Source: Notamacropus eugenii (taxonomy: Eukaryota > Chordata > Mammalia > Diprotodontia > Macropodidae). Taken from it: a stretch of 64,000 bases of DNA. The position numbers were made by a program, and so were the translations under genes. Below, piece by piece: positions 22,026 through 34,554 of the stretch (its first letter is position 1; the number at the start of each line of letters is the position of its first letter). Under the pieces are notes generated by a model. It had not been told where the DNA came from. It ran no database searches and was given only the letters and a program-made list of their open reading frames with translations. The DNA lies in the NCBI RefSeq assembly GCF_028372415.1, contig NC_092875.1:148138856-148202855 (forward strand), written 5' to 3'.

Positions 22026-23074
22026 GCACAAGTCAATATCCTAGCACAAAAATTTACCAAGTGTGGAGAATTTCTTGTCTATTCCTTTACATAAGCAAAA
22101 TATAGTAAAAAGTTCAAATCTTATTTTAAAATTCACCCACAGCTTGAATAAATAAATTCCTAGAACTGTAACATTTTAGAACTGGAAGGAATCTAATTCC
22201 AGTAACTAGCAAGTCTAACATGTCACCTGTCCTTGGAATATCCAAATTTGACATTGTACTTTTAACCTGAAGCTAAAAGTCACTAAGTTCTGATTAGGGA
22301 GGTTGAGGCAGCAACCCAGGTGTGGAAGAAGGTTATCTGGGGTCTGGAGGAGGAGCATGATGCCTTCTCTGCCTCTTGAAACTTTAGGACAGTTGAATTT
22401 TAGGTAGCCTGAGCATATGGGCAAGATGTTATTTTCAAAAGGGAATTCATTAGAGTATTAATGCCATTCTAGCAGCTGCTGCACCTCTATTTTAAGGCAT
22501 TCTGCATATACTCTGGTCTCCATTCTCCATGTTGGTTGCTTCCCCTTCTCATGCTCTCCCCCTTCACGGAAGCTAAGGCTTTGAATTCTGATCACTCTGA
22601 AGTCTAGGGTTCAGTGCTCAGCCCATAGCTCCAGTATTAACTGGACAATGGAATAATGATAACATCACCAGTCCAACTGGACCAATGAATTGGCAATCTG
22701 CTTTAAGCTTAGTCAAGTATTTCACAAATACAGACTAGTATAATATGGGAAAATGAGGGCGTGACGGATTTTGGAACTCAAAAGATAAAAACCTCCCTGA
22801 TGGGGAAGAAAGAGCAATAGTTGGGAACAAGTCCACTCCAACACTCTCTTGACCCATTTCTGCTTGGCTTCTAACCAGGAACTGGCCCAAGGACAGCACT
22901 GGGGTCGATGCTGAATGGCTTCCGAATGAGATTAAAGGTAATGTTGCTAACCCAAAATACACCCTGGATGTTTTAATATTTCATAGCAAGTTTTATAAAC
23001 AGGTTTCTCCAAAGAAGAGGCTATGGACTGACTGAAGGTGGTAGGTGATCAACTAATTAGAATCAGATAGTAGG
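22026..23074. other. no gene recognised
   Basis: About 1 kb with no confident repeat. It is a candidate for unique or conserved non-coding DNA. Confidence 0.4.
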
Positions 23075-23370
23075 TCAGCAAGCATTTATTAAACATCTAC
23101 TTTGTGCTGGACACTGTGCTCAGCACTGGAGATACAAAGGCAAAAGACGGTCCCTGCTCTCAGGGAGTTTATAGTCTAATGGAGGAGAAAACATGTAAAC
23201 AACTATATATAAACATGACATATACAAGATAACCTGGACAGAATCAATAGAGAGAAGTCATGACAGCATTAAGGGGGCTCAGGAAAGGTTTCTTGCAGAA
23301 GGTAGGATTTTAAATGAGACTTGAAGGAAGCCAGGAAAGATAGGATACAGGGATGACAATAGAGTTCCAA
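23075..23370 (-). mobile_element. L2-type element, minus strand
   Basis: Text gcatttattaaacatctac, gacactgtgctcagcactgg, gtccctgctctcagggag, aggtttcttgcagaaggtag and gagacttgaaggaagccagg, collinear with 42605-43150. Confidence 0.6.
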
Positions 23371-23597
23371 GAAGACGGTAGGAAAATAGATTGCATACAA
23401 CACTCTTCACGAAAATTCCAACATCCAGTTGAGGGGGTTTTCTCCAACATAACCATATCTACTGTTATTCCCTAACACTATACCATTCTTTCTCCTCCTT
23501 CTGTTTAAACTCTACCTTCCCCATTTCAATATGGGTATTGGTCTCTCAAGGTTATTATAACCTAATCTTTACCTGGGCACCCACAGAAGTAGCTACA

Positions 23598-23865
23598 TAG
23601 ATTGTTGCTTGGTAATTTGCAGTCATGTCTGACTCTTCTTGACTCCATTTGCAGTTTTCTTGGCAAAGATACTGGAGTGGTTTGCCATTTCCTTCTCCAA
23701 CTAATTTTATAGATGAAGAGACTGAAGCAAATAGGGTTAAGTGACTTGCTTGGGGTCACACAGCTAGTTAAATGTCTGAGGCCAGATTTGAACTCAGGTC
23801 TTTCTGACTCTAGGCCTGGCACTCTATACATTGTGCCACCTAGCTACATAGCAACCTAGTACTTA
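23598..23865 (-). mobile_element. CORE-SINE (long form), minus strand
   Basis: Reverse-strand order: agtcatgtctgactcttctt, tttcttggcaaagatactgg, agtggtttgccatttccttc, gggtcacacagctagttaaa, gatttgaactcaggtctttc and tgtgccacctagctac. Confidence 0.85.
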
Positions 23866-24179
23866 GCTACGTAGATACCTATGGGGAAATTCACTCTCCC
23901 CACTTCTTCCCCCCATCCTCCCTGGAACACCTACCTCTTCTCATCCCAGATAGCCTCACATCTGCATCAGGAACCTCTCCATACATAGGCTCCAAGACAA
24001 TAATCAATGAGTAAGAACTCTACCCACCCTCTCTTATTTTTTCATTTTGATTAGAAGAGAATGAATTATACAAGGTGAACAAACACGTATAAGTTTTGGT
24101 CTTCCTCAAAGATCTCATCACATTATCTTTCCCCTAAAATCCATCCATCTACTGAACCTCCTTATTTCTATCCAGGGCA

Positions 24180-24620
24180 CCACCACCCTTACAGTTCCCT
24201 AGATTCACAATTTTACTGTCATCTCCAACCACTCATTCTCTCTAAACCCACATTTTGCCAAATATTGGCACTTCTGCCTTCACAATATCTCTCATCTGTC
24301 TCCGCTCTGTTCATGAGATTATCACCCTAGTTCAGGTCCTCATCACCTCTTACCTGATCTATTTCAATCACCTCTTAATTAGTCTTCTTACCTCAAGTCT
24401 CTCCTTTAGCAGCCCATCCTTCACATAGCTGCCAAAGTGATTTTCCTAAAGTGCAGGTTGAATCAAGTAACTCTCTTATCCAATGACTCTAGTGGTTCTC
24501 TATTACCTCTAGGATTAAATATTACTTCTTCATCTTCAGCATTAAAAGGTTTGGTACTTTGTTAAGATTCAACAAGCCCTTTCCCCCTTTTCTGCTTTCC
24601 CTGCACACTTTGGCCTGTTA
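24180..24620 (+). mobile_element. L2 LINE fragment
   Basis: L2 text: acagttccctagattcac, ccctagttcaggtcctcat, gctgccaaagtgattttcc, caatgactctagtggttc and gattcaacaagccctttc. Confidence 0.65.
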
Positions 24621-24875
24621 CCTATAGCTTAGGTTTGCTTCATGTCTAGGGTATCCTCAAACTGGACAGTAGAAAAGTACTCAATGTATAATATGAATTC
24701 AATATGGGACAGCTATTTATTGTCTACACAAAAAGAAAATGCTTTACATGAAAAACACATGTATGTATTAACAAAAAGGCAAAGCAGTATACAGTATCTT
24801 ATAACTAATTATACTCTCCTAGGAGTCTGAATTAAACCATGAAAACAAGGAACTTAAAGATAAGAATTAAAAATT

Positions 24876-25010
24876 GGGGGCTGGTAGGTGGCACAGTGGC
24901 TAAAACACTAGATTTGGAGTCAAGAGGACCTGAGTTCAAATCCAGGCTCAGACACTTACTAACTGTGTGACCCTAAACAAGTCACTTAACCCTGATTGCC
25001 TCCTTAAAAA
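24876..25010 (+). mobile_element. CORE-SINE (short, A-tailed form)
   Basis: Text ggtaggtggcacagtggcta, gacctgagttcaaatccagg, tactaactgtgtgaccctaa and taaccctgattgcctcc, then an A-rich tail directly after the core. Confidence 0.85.
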
Positions 25011-25341
25011 ATAATGATGATAATGATAAGGCATTTTGCAGGATAGCTGAATAGGCATTTTCATGTTTCACTTCATCTCTGCACTCTTTAAACAGTTCCA
25101 GCCAAGTCTGAGAAGCCAAACAAGGGGCTGAGCACTTCCTAGTATCCTCTTTGATGCAAGAACTCTCCCTGCTCCAATCAATGGACCCAGGATCTCCGGA
25201 GCTAACAAGATTACCTCCAACCCTGGACAAACTAACACTGAGATCTGCATTCAATCACCAGGGAAGGAACACAAAGCAGAAGGGGCAGCCAGAGGCCCAG
25301 GCTCAAGATCACCTATTTGAACCTCCTCATTATGGCTAAGG

Positions 25342-25580
25342 GTGACTAGGTGGTGCAGTGATGCACTGGGCTTGGAATCAAGAAGACATATTCCTGAGTT
25401 CAAATCTGGCCTCAGACACTTACTAGCTGTATGACCCTGAGTAAGTCACTTATCCCTGTTAATCTCAGTTTCCTCATCTGTAAAATGGGCTGGAGAAGGA
25501 AATGGCAAACCATTCTAGTATCTTTGCCAAGAAAACCTCAGTGGGGTCATGAAGAGCCAGACATGACTCATTTGAGTTAA
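25342..25580 (+). mobile_element. CORE-SINE (long form)
   Basis: Text actaggtggtgcagtgatg, gagttcaaatctggcctcag, ttactagctgtatgaccctg, gtatctttgccaagaaaacc and gtggggtcatgaagagccag. Confidence 0.85.
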
Positions 25581-26654
25581 GAGCAACATTATAGTTGCCT
25601 TTGGAAACAATTGCCATGTTTTCAGGGTTGGGGGAAGGGCTACCCTCATAGGAGCATTTTGTACCACCCTTCCTGAAGAATCAAAGGAGAATTTGGGAGA
25701 AAGAAAGAGCAGGAAGCTGTCTTTTCTTTTTAATTGACACAGCATCCCCACCCCTGCTGATCTCACAAGGCAGGAGGAGGATCAAGGGATTGCCCAGGGT
25801 TTGCTTCCTCATACCAAAGCACCAAGTTCTTTCAGTACTGAGCCACTGGTGGTCAGCCTGAAGCAAGCAGGGTTGCTTTGTATCTGTTCCATCCCTGTTA
25901 CATAATTATTAGTACCTATATAATTTAGAAATAAACAAATATATGTTCATTGGAAATGGATGCTAATTTTTTTTTTTTACGGATAGGGGTATATGATTAA
26001 AAAAGTTTGAAGATCGCTATTCTAAAAACTGACTACTGGAGAACAACTAATTAGCACTGGACTTCCTCCATAAAGCAGGTCAGGCAAATTCCCATGATAC
26101 TAGGTCACTAGGCAGAATTTCCAAGGTAAGTGAGTAGGTAGGCCATTGCTGTTTCCTTCCCACATGTGGAAAATAAGCATATGACAGGCAGGTTGATTCC
26201 ATGAGCAGGGAGGCTGATTTCTGATTGCCTTCAGAGGTAATCTGACCCTGCTGCTTATATGACAGCCATACCTGATTACACAGAATGTAGCTTCAATTTT
26301 CCTGAGAGATGATCCATTACAGTGGTGAGTACCTGCTGTTTCCCTGTAAGGGCTGTAGTGTCCCACAAGATTCGGCTCCACCTTTATCCCACATCCCTGA
26401 GAGCTATGGAAATCAAACCATCCATTGCATCAAAGATAGCCAGTTTTATTTTTTTCCTTTTCATTCAATTATGCCTGGAGTATTCCACAGTCCTTAGAAC
26501 AAAAAGAAAATAAGAATGATGACAGACACAGAAAGAGGAATATTTTAGATGACCCAATATAGTAGTATTTAGGAACATGCCTATGGGCAATAGTAATAAT
26601 GAAATAATAAGTCTGATGGAACATTTTTATTACAGCTATATCTCCTACCACTAT
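25581..26654. other. no gene recognised
   Basis: Mostly unassigned apart from the hAT-like end near 26.0 kb. Confidence 0.4.
25975..26030. mobile_element. possible hAT-Charlie end fragment
   Basis: Text aaaaaagtttgaagatcgct resembles the common hAT end in which agtttgagaaccgctg closes the element. It is short. Confidence 0.3.
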
Positions 26655-26902
26655 AGGGCAGCTAGGTGATGCAGTGGATAGAGTGCTGAGCCTGGAGTCA
26701 GGAAGATCTGAGTTCAAATGAGAACTCAGGCACTTACTAGCTGTGTGACCCTGAGCAAATCATTTAACCCTGTCTACCTCCGTTCTTCATCGGTAAAACG
26801 AGCTAGAGAAGGAAATGGCAAGTGACTAGTATCTTCACCAAGAAAACCCCAAATGGAGTCATAAAGAGTCAGGCACAACTGAAACAGCTCAACAACAGTG
26901 AA
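26655..26902 (+). mobile_element. CORE-SINE (long form)
   Basis: Text gggcagctaggtgatgcagt, gcctggagtcaggaagatct, ttactagctgtgtgaccctg, cttcaccaagaaaaccccaa and a terminal ctcaacaacagtg. Confidence 0.85.
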
Positions 26903-26904
26903 AA

Positions 26905-27015
26905 TGGACCATGCGGTAGAAAGAGCACTAGATTTGGTGGCCAGTGACCAGGACTCTGCTACTAACCAGCTGAATGACCATGGGCAAATCTTTTACCTTC
27001 CTAAGCCTAGGTATT
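26905..27015 (+). mobile_element. MIR-like fragment
   Basis: Text ggtagaaagagcactagatt and gaatgaccatgggcaaatct. Confidence 0.5.
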
Positions 27016-27245
27016 TTTCTTTTTTATATTAGGTAAGTTTTACCGTTTTCCAGATGGGTCACAGAACAAGTGTACTCTTTGAAAAAAAGCTTTTATTGAT
27101 ATTTTATGTTTCTTACATCACTATAGTTATCCCATGTATCCCCTCCTCCTTCCTCTCCCAGAATACCATTCTATAGGACAAGGTTTTGGGGGTCTTTTGA
27201 GAGAAAAAAGAAGTCAGCACAACTGATTGATAGTTTGAAAGTATG

Positions 27246-27400
27246 AGGGGGCAGCTAGGTGGCACACCAGCCCTGGAGTCAGGAGGACCCTGAGTTCAAA
27301 TCCAGCCTCAGACACTTGATACTTACTAGCTGTGTGACCTTGGGCAAGTCACTGAACACCAATTGCCTCATCTCCCCCCTTCCAAAAAAAATATCAGAAA
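27246..27400 (+). mobile_element. CORE-SINE (short, A-tailed form)
   Basis: Text gggggcagctaggtggcaca, gagttcaaatccagcctcag, acttactagctgtgtgacct and ccaattgcctcatctcccc, then an A-run. Confidence 0.85.
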
Positions 27401-27919
27401 ATCTGTAATGTGTAACACCTGTGAACCTTCCACCTCCATGAGGGGTAGGTTGGGGGCTAGCACACTCTTGAAGAGCTTAGATATAATTATAATACTAAAA
27501 TTCCCAATACTAATTAGGGTTGCAGTATGGCAGCTCAATCCTCACTGCTTTCCTCAGAGGCAGGCAGTAGTAAAGTGATCTTGCATTGAATGCTATTAGC
27601 AGTAGTTCACTTAATCCAGAAAACTGCTGATACCCATACAATTTTTCCTCTGCACATTTATGTGTTGCAGAAGAGGAGGGAACTAAAGCCACCATGTTGG
27701 CCTCATTATAAACCAAGAAAAACATTTCTCACTTAATTTTCATTACTAAACACAGAAGCTTTTTTCAGCTCACAGAAGGAAACGAAATTTTCTGTAGGAT
27801 CCATCAAACCTGATTTTGTGTATCTACCACCAAAACAAGTTAAGGCTTTCCTTATTAAAAAGTAAGCTTCTGGAGGGAAGTAATAGTTTTTACTTTGTCT
27901 TTCAATTTCTTCCATTTAT
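27401..27919. other. no gene or recognised repeat
   Basis: Unassigned intergenic sequence. Confidence 0.4.
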
Positions 27920-28113
27920 CACAGGCCTCCTCAGGGCCAACTTCAGTCATCCTGATCCATGTCTGGCCATTGGACCCAGATGGTTCTGGAGGAGAAAGTG
28001 AGGCTGGTGACCTTGCACAGCCCTGCCTCACTTAAATCCAATTCACTTTCAAGTTATGGTATTACCTTGATGTCATGGTTCTCTCTGAGGACAAAGGACA
28101 AACAACAACACTC
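27920..28113 (+). mobile_element. RTE-tailed SINE, copy 3, 5'-truncated
   Basis: Only the 3' 190 bases are present: cttcagtcatcctgatcc, ctgcctcacttaaatcc, cttgatgtcatgg and an aggacaaacaacaac tail. It lies 280 bases upstream of copy 2 in the same orientation. Confidence 0.7.
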
Positions 28114-28364
28114 TGGGCATAATAGATATGTATGTAATAAATGTTTTTTTTTTTAATTTAACTGAATTGAAACTAGATTCTTTCAGCTAGTACATGAAAT
28201 GCTTCATCTCAAGGAAAAGCCACAATGTCCCAATTAAATTTTGATCCCAAAGAATCAGTTGAATCAAATCCACATTTTTTTTTCTGTGAACATGAGAACA
28301 AGAACCTCTATTTCAGTTATGCTTTTTAAGGTAACATAAGGCTTGTAAGGAAGGAAATAAAGAA

Positions 28365-28394
28365 ACAAGCATTTATTAAACACCTACTGCGTGG
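28365..28394 (-). mobile_element. MIR 3' end, left half of the copy split by SINE copy 2
   Basis: The text aagcatttattaaacaccta ends at ctgcgtgg. The element continues at 28999. Confidence 0.6.
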
Positions 28395-28998
28395 TAATAG
28401 GACATACTGTGGGGTGTATAGGGTGTTCAGGGAGGACTGGTCCCTCTGGTGTGAGGGTTGCTGAGCTCTTTTCAGGGCTGCTCATCTGCTTTTGGGGTCC
28501 ACCTGGCATTCAGCTGTCACCAGTGGCTCCAAGAAGCTATGGCATGCACAATGGCCACACCCAGGGACTAAACAGGTTGAGGATAACCAACAGGCCTCCA
28601 CTGGTGAGTTAACAGAGTGTCTACCCCAAGCATGTGAAGACTCCCCATGCCCACCCCCACCTCCCACCCTACAATCCCCCAACCCCGACCCATGGAGTGG
28701 GTAACTGATAACAACTTGTTCCAATGGCCATGAAGGTGGTTGAAGCAGGCACTGTGGAGGGCTCAGAGCTTGGTCACACGTTGAAGATGCCAAGGTTATC
28801 TACCAGGCCATCTCCAGTCATCCTAACTTTTGTCTTGCCACTGGACTCTGCTGACTCTGGAAGAGAGAGTGAAGCTGACAACTTTGTGCCACTCTGCCTC
28901 ACTTAAATCCAATTCATGCACAAGTCAAGATATCACCCTGTGACGTCAGTGGTCCTCTTCAAAAACAAAGGACCGACAACAACAGTAATTAAAAAAAC
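28395..28998 (+). mobile_element. RTE-tailed SINE, copy 2, inside a MIR 3' end
   Basis: Homologous to 3176-3676, with the fuller tail tcaaaaacaaaggac and an A-rich end. The left flank (catttattaaacacctac) and the right flank (gggctaggcactttgcta) are two halves of one minus-strand MIR that the SINE split. Confidence 0.8.
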
Positions 28999-29170
28999 TA
29001 TGGGCTAGGCACTTTGCTAAGGGTTTTACAAATATGATCTCATTTAATCTTCAAACCAACCCAGGGAGGCAGGGGGTACTATTATCCCCATTTTACAGTA
29101 GAGGAAACCGAGGCAGACAGAAGTTAACTGACTTGTCCAGGGTCACAGAGTTAATAAGTGTCTGAGGCTA
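28999..29170 (-). mobile_element. MIR, minus strand, right half
   Basis: Text gggctaggcactttgctaag, tttacaaatatgatctcat, attatccccattttacagta and tgtccagggtcacagagtta. Confidence 0.8.
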
Positions 29171-29539
29171 CATTTACCCAAACTATCGATAAAAGTGCTC
29201 AGGAGCTCACTCACAGCAAAGGCTGAAGTGATTTCTAAATTTCTAAATGTAACAGGTTTAAGGATAGCAACTCCCATGTACAGCCTAGGTGGGGGTCAGC
29301 TACCCTATACAAAAACTGACACCTTTGCATATCCATTCTTATCTCAAGGGATGTGTTCTGATATTTCCTTATAAATTAAGAGAAATGTGCAATCTCATTA
29401 TTTAATCAATTAGCCCTGAGTTTCCACTCCCACTTACAAATAAGAAACCTCTTTTCATATAAGCTGTGCTCCCCAATCTCTTTTGATTTCAAACCCCCTA
29501 ATCTCAGAGGTTTCAACAAGATCAATTTTTACTGACTAC

Positions 29540-29720
29540 AATTTATTATAAATTATAAATAAATATAAGTTTATTTATATATTTATAAATATGTATATAT
29601 AAATGTGTGTTTATTATATTTATATTATATTATATATTTATGTATGTTTACATATAATATATTAATGAGTATAATTTATTAATAATGTAATCATTCAAAA
29701 ACTTTAAAATATTTTAAAAT
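29540..29720. repeat. AT-rich low-complexity region
   Basis: Nearly all A and T with short taaat and tatat periodicities. Confidence 0.75.
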
Positions 29721-30749
29721 ATTTCAATAATGTACATCCACTGTGAGAAAGATCATGGCTATAACCTAGAATTGTTGGCTTTTCCAGATCCTGGAACCAA
29801 AGCCCCATCATTCAATTCTCTTAGATCACAGTAAGTTTCCCAAGAATTCTCACCTGGAAGCCTTCTTAATCGTTTCTCTTCTCTCTAGGATAAAAGGTAA
29901 ATGTAGTACTCTCAAAATTTCTCCAGTCTTTCTCAACATCCCTTAACTCATTCAGTCTCTCAAGAAAGAAGTTTTCTTAGTGTTCACAGAGACTCACTTA
30001 GCCATGATAATTAACTCTCTTAAGGTGACAGTTAAAACTCTAATTCCTCCAAGGTTGTGTTCCCTCTTGAGGATCTAGTAACTGGGTCCATGGTCTCTGT
30101 GAGCAGGACTACTGAAATTCAGATTATATAAATAATCTAGAGAGAACACACATACATATGGCCACTTGGTGAAGAGACACAGTAAAGAGGGTTATGGGAA
30201 AGCTTCCAAAATGTAAAGGCTTATTTTACACTCTGTTTTAAGGCAGAAATCAAAGCTTGAATCCATGTCAGACTGAAGGATAGCTGTTTCCCATTTCCAG
30301 CAAGGTGAAAAAGGGGGGAAATTACTCAGGAAATAACCCTGGTTACTACCTAAGCCTTATTAATGGACTCCGTGCCTCTTCTCTTCCTGATGATTAATGG
30401 GAGGAGAGGGTGGTAACTGGATGCCACCCTGGTTTCCTGAAATGATATGGTAATTAGCAAGTGACCCAGGCCCTTTTAAGGCTCTTATAACTAAGTCACT
30501 AGGTGTGAGCTTTTATATTAAAGCTCAGTTGAAGGTTCAGGAATAAAAAGACTCCTTGCATCACCAAGAACATTTCAAACTCCTCCCACCTTCCTTCCTT
30601 CCTTTGCCATATATTAAATCCCAGATAAATTCTAAATTTGCCTATAAATATCTATAGAATGTCCAGTAGTCTATGAAGTCTCTCTGGTTTGGGAGGGATG
30701 AAGGTAAGGGGAAGTTACCATTCTTACAATAGATTATCTGTTTACTAGA
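29721..30749. other. about 1 kb without gene
   Basis: No repeat assigned with confidence. The segment 30,440-30,570 ends with LTR-like text (a promoter-like ttatattaaa and an aataaa), but no matching partner LTR or target duplication was seen. Confidence 0.35.
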
Positions 30750-31000
30750 TTATCTGCAGCTAAGCAAGACAGTTTATAGAGTACTGAATTTGTAGTCAGG
30801 AAGACCTGAGTTCAAAACCTGCCTCAGACACTTACTGGTTCTGTGACACTGGGCAAGTCACTTAGCTGCTGTTTGTCTGTTTTCCTCATCTACAAAATGG
30901 AATGATAATAGTACCTACTTTCCAGGCTTACTATGAGTATCAAACGATCTAATATTATAAAGCACTTGCACAATATCTGGAATACAGCAGACCCCTCCTT
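30750..31000 (+). mobile_element. MIR/THER-type element with SINE-like head
   Basis: Text gtagtcaggaagacctgagt, ctcagacacttactggttct, tcctcatctacaaaatggaa and aaagcacttgcacaatatct: a tRNA-like head plus the core and MIR 3' part. Confidence 0.7.
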
Positions 31001-32094
31001 ATTTCCTTCCTTCCTTGGCATGCTCTTTGGTGATACCTGGAAAATAAGTCTTACTGATTACAGATTAATTGGTTCCCTTGGGGATGGACTGTTGTGAGAG
31101 AAGACACTCCCTTGTGTTAGCCTGTCGATGTCCTAAAGACTTTGCCCTTTTTCCTTCAAACCCCTACCCCTTTTTTTGGAGGACAGACTGGTTCATAACA
31201 GAATGATTCTCCTCCCAAATATCCTCCCACCCCCTGCCTTCAGGAGTAATAAAATCCATCATGGGGCAGAAGGACATGAAGGTTTTATGTGCTTTCCCTC
31301 AGCCTGAGGGGAAAGGTTTGGACCCCCAGGCCCTGACTTCACCTTTGGAGATGTAATGGCATAACCTCTCAGCCTTAGAGATGGCAGTCATAGAAAAAGG
31401 GGCCACACAGCTAAGAGGTAAGAGTTCTGAATCCCACCATCTTGAATGGAGGAAGATTTCCTGGGCAATGTCAGGTTTCTGAACCCCAGATTCCTGGACA
31501 GAGTAGGAGAGAGTTCTTGGGTAGTGTAATTCTAGAGTCTAAACTTTTAGTGGTGTGATAAGTGAGATTCCCCTGGCAGCATGAGCCTCAGTATTACAAC
31601 TCTAATAACCCCAAGTTCAAAAGTCCCAGAATATAGCCTTCTAATGAGAGCAGGGGATTTTCCCACCAAGACTCAGGTAGAAGTGGATTGTGTATGAATT
31701 CCCCAAAAGTGAAGTATTGGCAAGAGACTAAAGCCACCAGATGGTAGATCAAGAGAACTAGACTTTGTGTCCATTATTATCATTAGTCATTAGGATAGCA
31801 CAGGTACAATGGAGAAGGCTTGCCTCCCTAGCAAGTTCTAAGCATGGGAAGTCCAGTTCCCTTCTGGTTGTACCATAAAGCTAGATGCCTGTATGAATTG
31901 CTGGAAGTGAAAGTGACCTTTGATGAAGTTTTTGTGTATATGTGGGTAAGGGAGGGAAGGTAGGATGTTGCCTGCCTGTGTATCAATCCCAAGTTTGTTT
32001 CCTTTCCAGGGGAAGTCCAAACCACATGGTAATGTCATAAATCTGGATGCCTGTATGTGACTCAGGGTTGAAATATGATCTCAATCAATCATCC
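31001..32094. other. about 1.1 kb without gene
   Basis: Unassigned. Overlapping frames at 31,828-32,038 are unsupported. Confidence 0.4.
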
Positions 32095-32330
32095 CATCAA
32101 CAAACATTAATTTAAAAATAAATGCTCTATGTCAGGTCAGGCATTTTGTGCTAGGTACTGAAGATAAAAATATATAAAATAAAATAATCTCTACTACCAA
32201 GGGATGTATATTCTATATGGAGATTCAAGCACACATATATACAAAATAGAGAATAAATACAAAGAAATTCAAGGTAGTTAGGAAGAATAAAGCAGTTTGG
32301 AGTATGAAGGGTGAGAAGTCACTTCCTTAG
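32095..32330 (-). mobile_element. L2-type 3' end, minus strand, degraded
   Basis: Text catcaacaaacattaattta, tttgtgctaggtactgaag and agggatgtatattctatatg. Confidence 0.45.
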
Positions 32331-32574
32331 AAAACCCAAGTACGTCTTCAGGAGAGAGTCCAAAACACAAAGTGATCTAGGAATCTGGAAAATTTTAAGA
32401 CCATGAGGCACAGTGAGACTCATTAGAGAGAAGAGCTGTATTAATTATTCACGGTCTATTATGAGTTCTTGAAGTGTTTTTTGTACTTTCTGTGGGGAGA
32501 CTTAAAGGCTATCCTGTATTTGAAATATGCATTATTACCTTAAGTTTTTATAAAAGATCTGGGGACTCTTTTTT

Positions 32575-32700
32575 TTTTTTTTAAAGTTTTATGCTTCTTG
32601 AGGGCAGAGTCTGTTTTATTTTCATTTTTGAATTCCCCAGTACCTAGCACAGTGCCTGGCACATAGTAAGGGCTTAAATAAATGCTTGTTGATTGATCTG
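32575..32700 (+). mobile_element. L2 3' terminus
   Basis: A clear 3' end: cttcttgagggcagagtctg, ccagtacctagcacagtgc, ctggcacatagtaagggc and aataaatgcttgttgattg. It follows a T-run. Confidence 0.8.
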
Positions 32701-33364
32701 TGGAGACCTAGACATAAGCTATATCTTAGCTATAGTCTACAATTTCTTAGAGGCAACTTTGGATTGCCTCTGAGACAAAGACAAAATATTTGGGAAAGGG
32801 TACTGAACCCAAGATTAGACCAGATCCACATGAACTCATAGCTTGGGATGCGAGGTCATAATTTATACTTCTATCTGCCACATAGCCCTGGTCCTCGGTT
32901 GTTCACAACACTGCAACAAACAATGTGGAAGAATGGGCACAACAGTTAGCAGAAAATGATTGACTGTCATCAACCATTAATAAAGGGATTAGCCTTAGTA
33001 GTCACTTGGCATTTTCATTTCGTCTGTAGCCCAAGGAGCATCACCTTAAAGTAAAGCAAATCCAGATAATATCTATCATAAACCTTTCTTATTGCCTTTG
33101 TAGGGAGAATTAGAAAGAAAGCCTATTGGCTACAGGATTTTCAATCCATGAAAAATAAAGGAGATGAATCACATGTTCTCTCAAGTATCTCCCAGCTGTA
33201 AATTCTATTGATATTGGCTATGTATCCTACCAGCAAAGAAAGGGTTAAAAGTCACAAAAGTCTACTGTGTTATAATGTATACCTTCCACACACCTTGGTC
33301 TCTGCTGTTTTCCTTTTTTTTTTTTTTTTTGATTTGTCAAGGTGAAGATGACTTGTTAATCAAT
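32701..33364. other. no gene recognised
   Basis: Unassigned apart from the poly(T) tract. Confidence 0.4.
33314..33330 (+). repeat. poly(T) tract
   Basis: About 17 consecutive T. Confidence 0.85.
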
Positions 33365-33535
33365 CCTAGGATCATGACTTTACAACTAAAAGAAACCTTA
33401 GAGATCATCTATAACCATATTTATGTAGAAAGAAAAGAGTGAAAAGTGATTTTCAGAGTCTAACTTTGAATCCAGACCTTCTGAAGGCAGATCCAGCACT
33501 CTTTCCATTACATTGCATTGCTTTCCAGTCTCCCA
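33365..33535 (-). mobile_element. MIR3-like marsupial element, minus strand
   Basis: Text aaaccttagagatcatctat, gatccagcactctttccatt and acattgcattgctttccag. Confidence 0.55.
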
Positions 33536-34349
33536 ACAATGACGAATATGACAACATTCCTGTCTTCAAAAACCTTATGTTCAGGTAGACACGGCATGAA
33601 TAACTTAAGAGAAACATAGAATCAAAGAGTGTGAGGAAGAGAGAGCAGTGTAGCAAAATGAATTGACATCACTGAGTCTGACAGGACATATAATAGTCCA
33701 TGCCCAATGCCACCACCACCCCCAAAAAAGCACAAAGTCCACCTTTTCCTCTCATCTTTAGGGCCAAATTTGATGAATTTGATTAAATAACTGTATTGCT
33801 GTGCTGCCCATGAACAATGTTGCCATCACTAGGTATAGTTTTCTTGGTTCAACTAATTTCATTTTATATCAGTTCATAGAAGACTTTTCATGCTTCTCCA
33901 TGTATTTTTTTTGCATAGAGCTGAAAATCTGTATTATAAGCAACTCATCTTTATACATAAACTACAATTCAATATGTCACTTGAAAATAATTTGAAAAAT
34001 TTGAAAACAAGCTGTCGTACTTGTCTTTTGTAATAATTTTTACTCTTTTCTCTTCTTGGGATTTTAAAAGATTCTCCAATGAACTTTTTGATTCACCCGA
34101 TATTCAATTTTGATTCCAGAGGATCTCCTGACAGAGAGGTGATGGACTCAAAATGCAGAATGAGACTTTTGGAGATAGTCAAATGGAAATGTAGGAATTT
34201 CCCAATATGGGAGGTTGTTTTTCTCGACTGATGAATACATATTACAGTTTTTATTGTTCTTTTTTTCAGTGCATGGGAAGGTGAGAAAGAAACTAAATCC
34301 TTTTAATTGAAAAAAATGTTCAATTAAAAATGCTTCAATGACTTTCTAT
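33536..34349. other. no gene recognised
   Basis: AT-rich unassigned sequence. Confidence 0.4.
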
Positions 34350-34500
34350 CTTTACTTTTTTTTCTTTTTTCATTCATTTTAGTAACCTCATCACTAACCT
34401 TCCCTTCTCATCCCTCCAATTAAAAGAAAGAAAAAGAAAGAAATTTGATATGCATGGTCAGACATGGTCAGGCAAAATTTTCATGTCTGAAAATATATAC
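34350..34500 (-). mobile_element. L1 3' UTR fragment, minus strand
   Basis: Antisense text ccttcccttctcatccc, then ggtcaggcaaaattttcat and a T-rich left end. It resembles other L1 3' UTR pieces, but the match is short. Confidence 0.35.
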
Positions 34501-34554
34501 CATATTCTTCAGCTTAAGCTTATCACTTCTCAGTGAAGAAGATTAATATTTGTT

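Noticed and set aside
29721..30570. Solo retroviral LTR
   Set aside because: Promoter-like and poly(A)-like text is present near 30.5 kb, but no TG/CA ends, target duplication or second copy could be seen.
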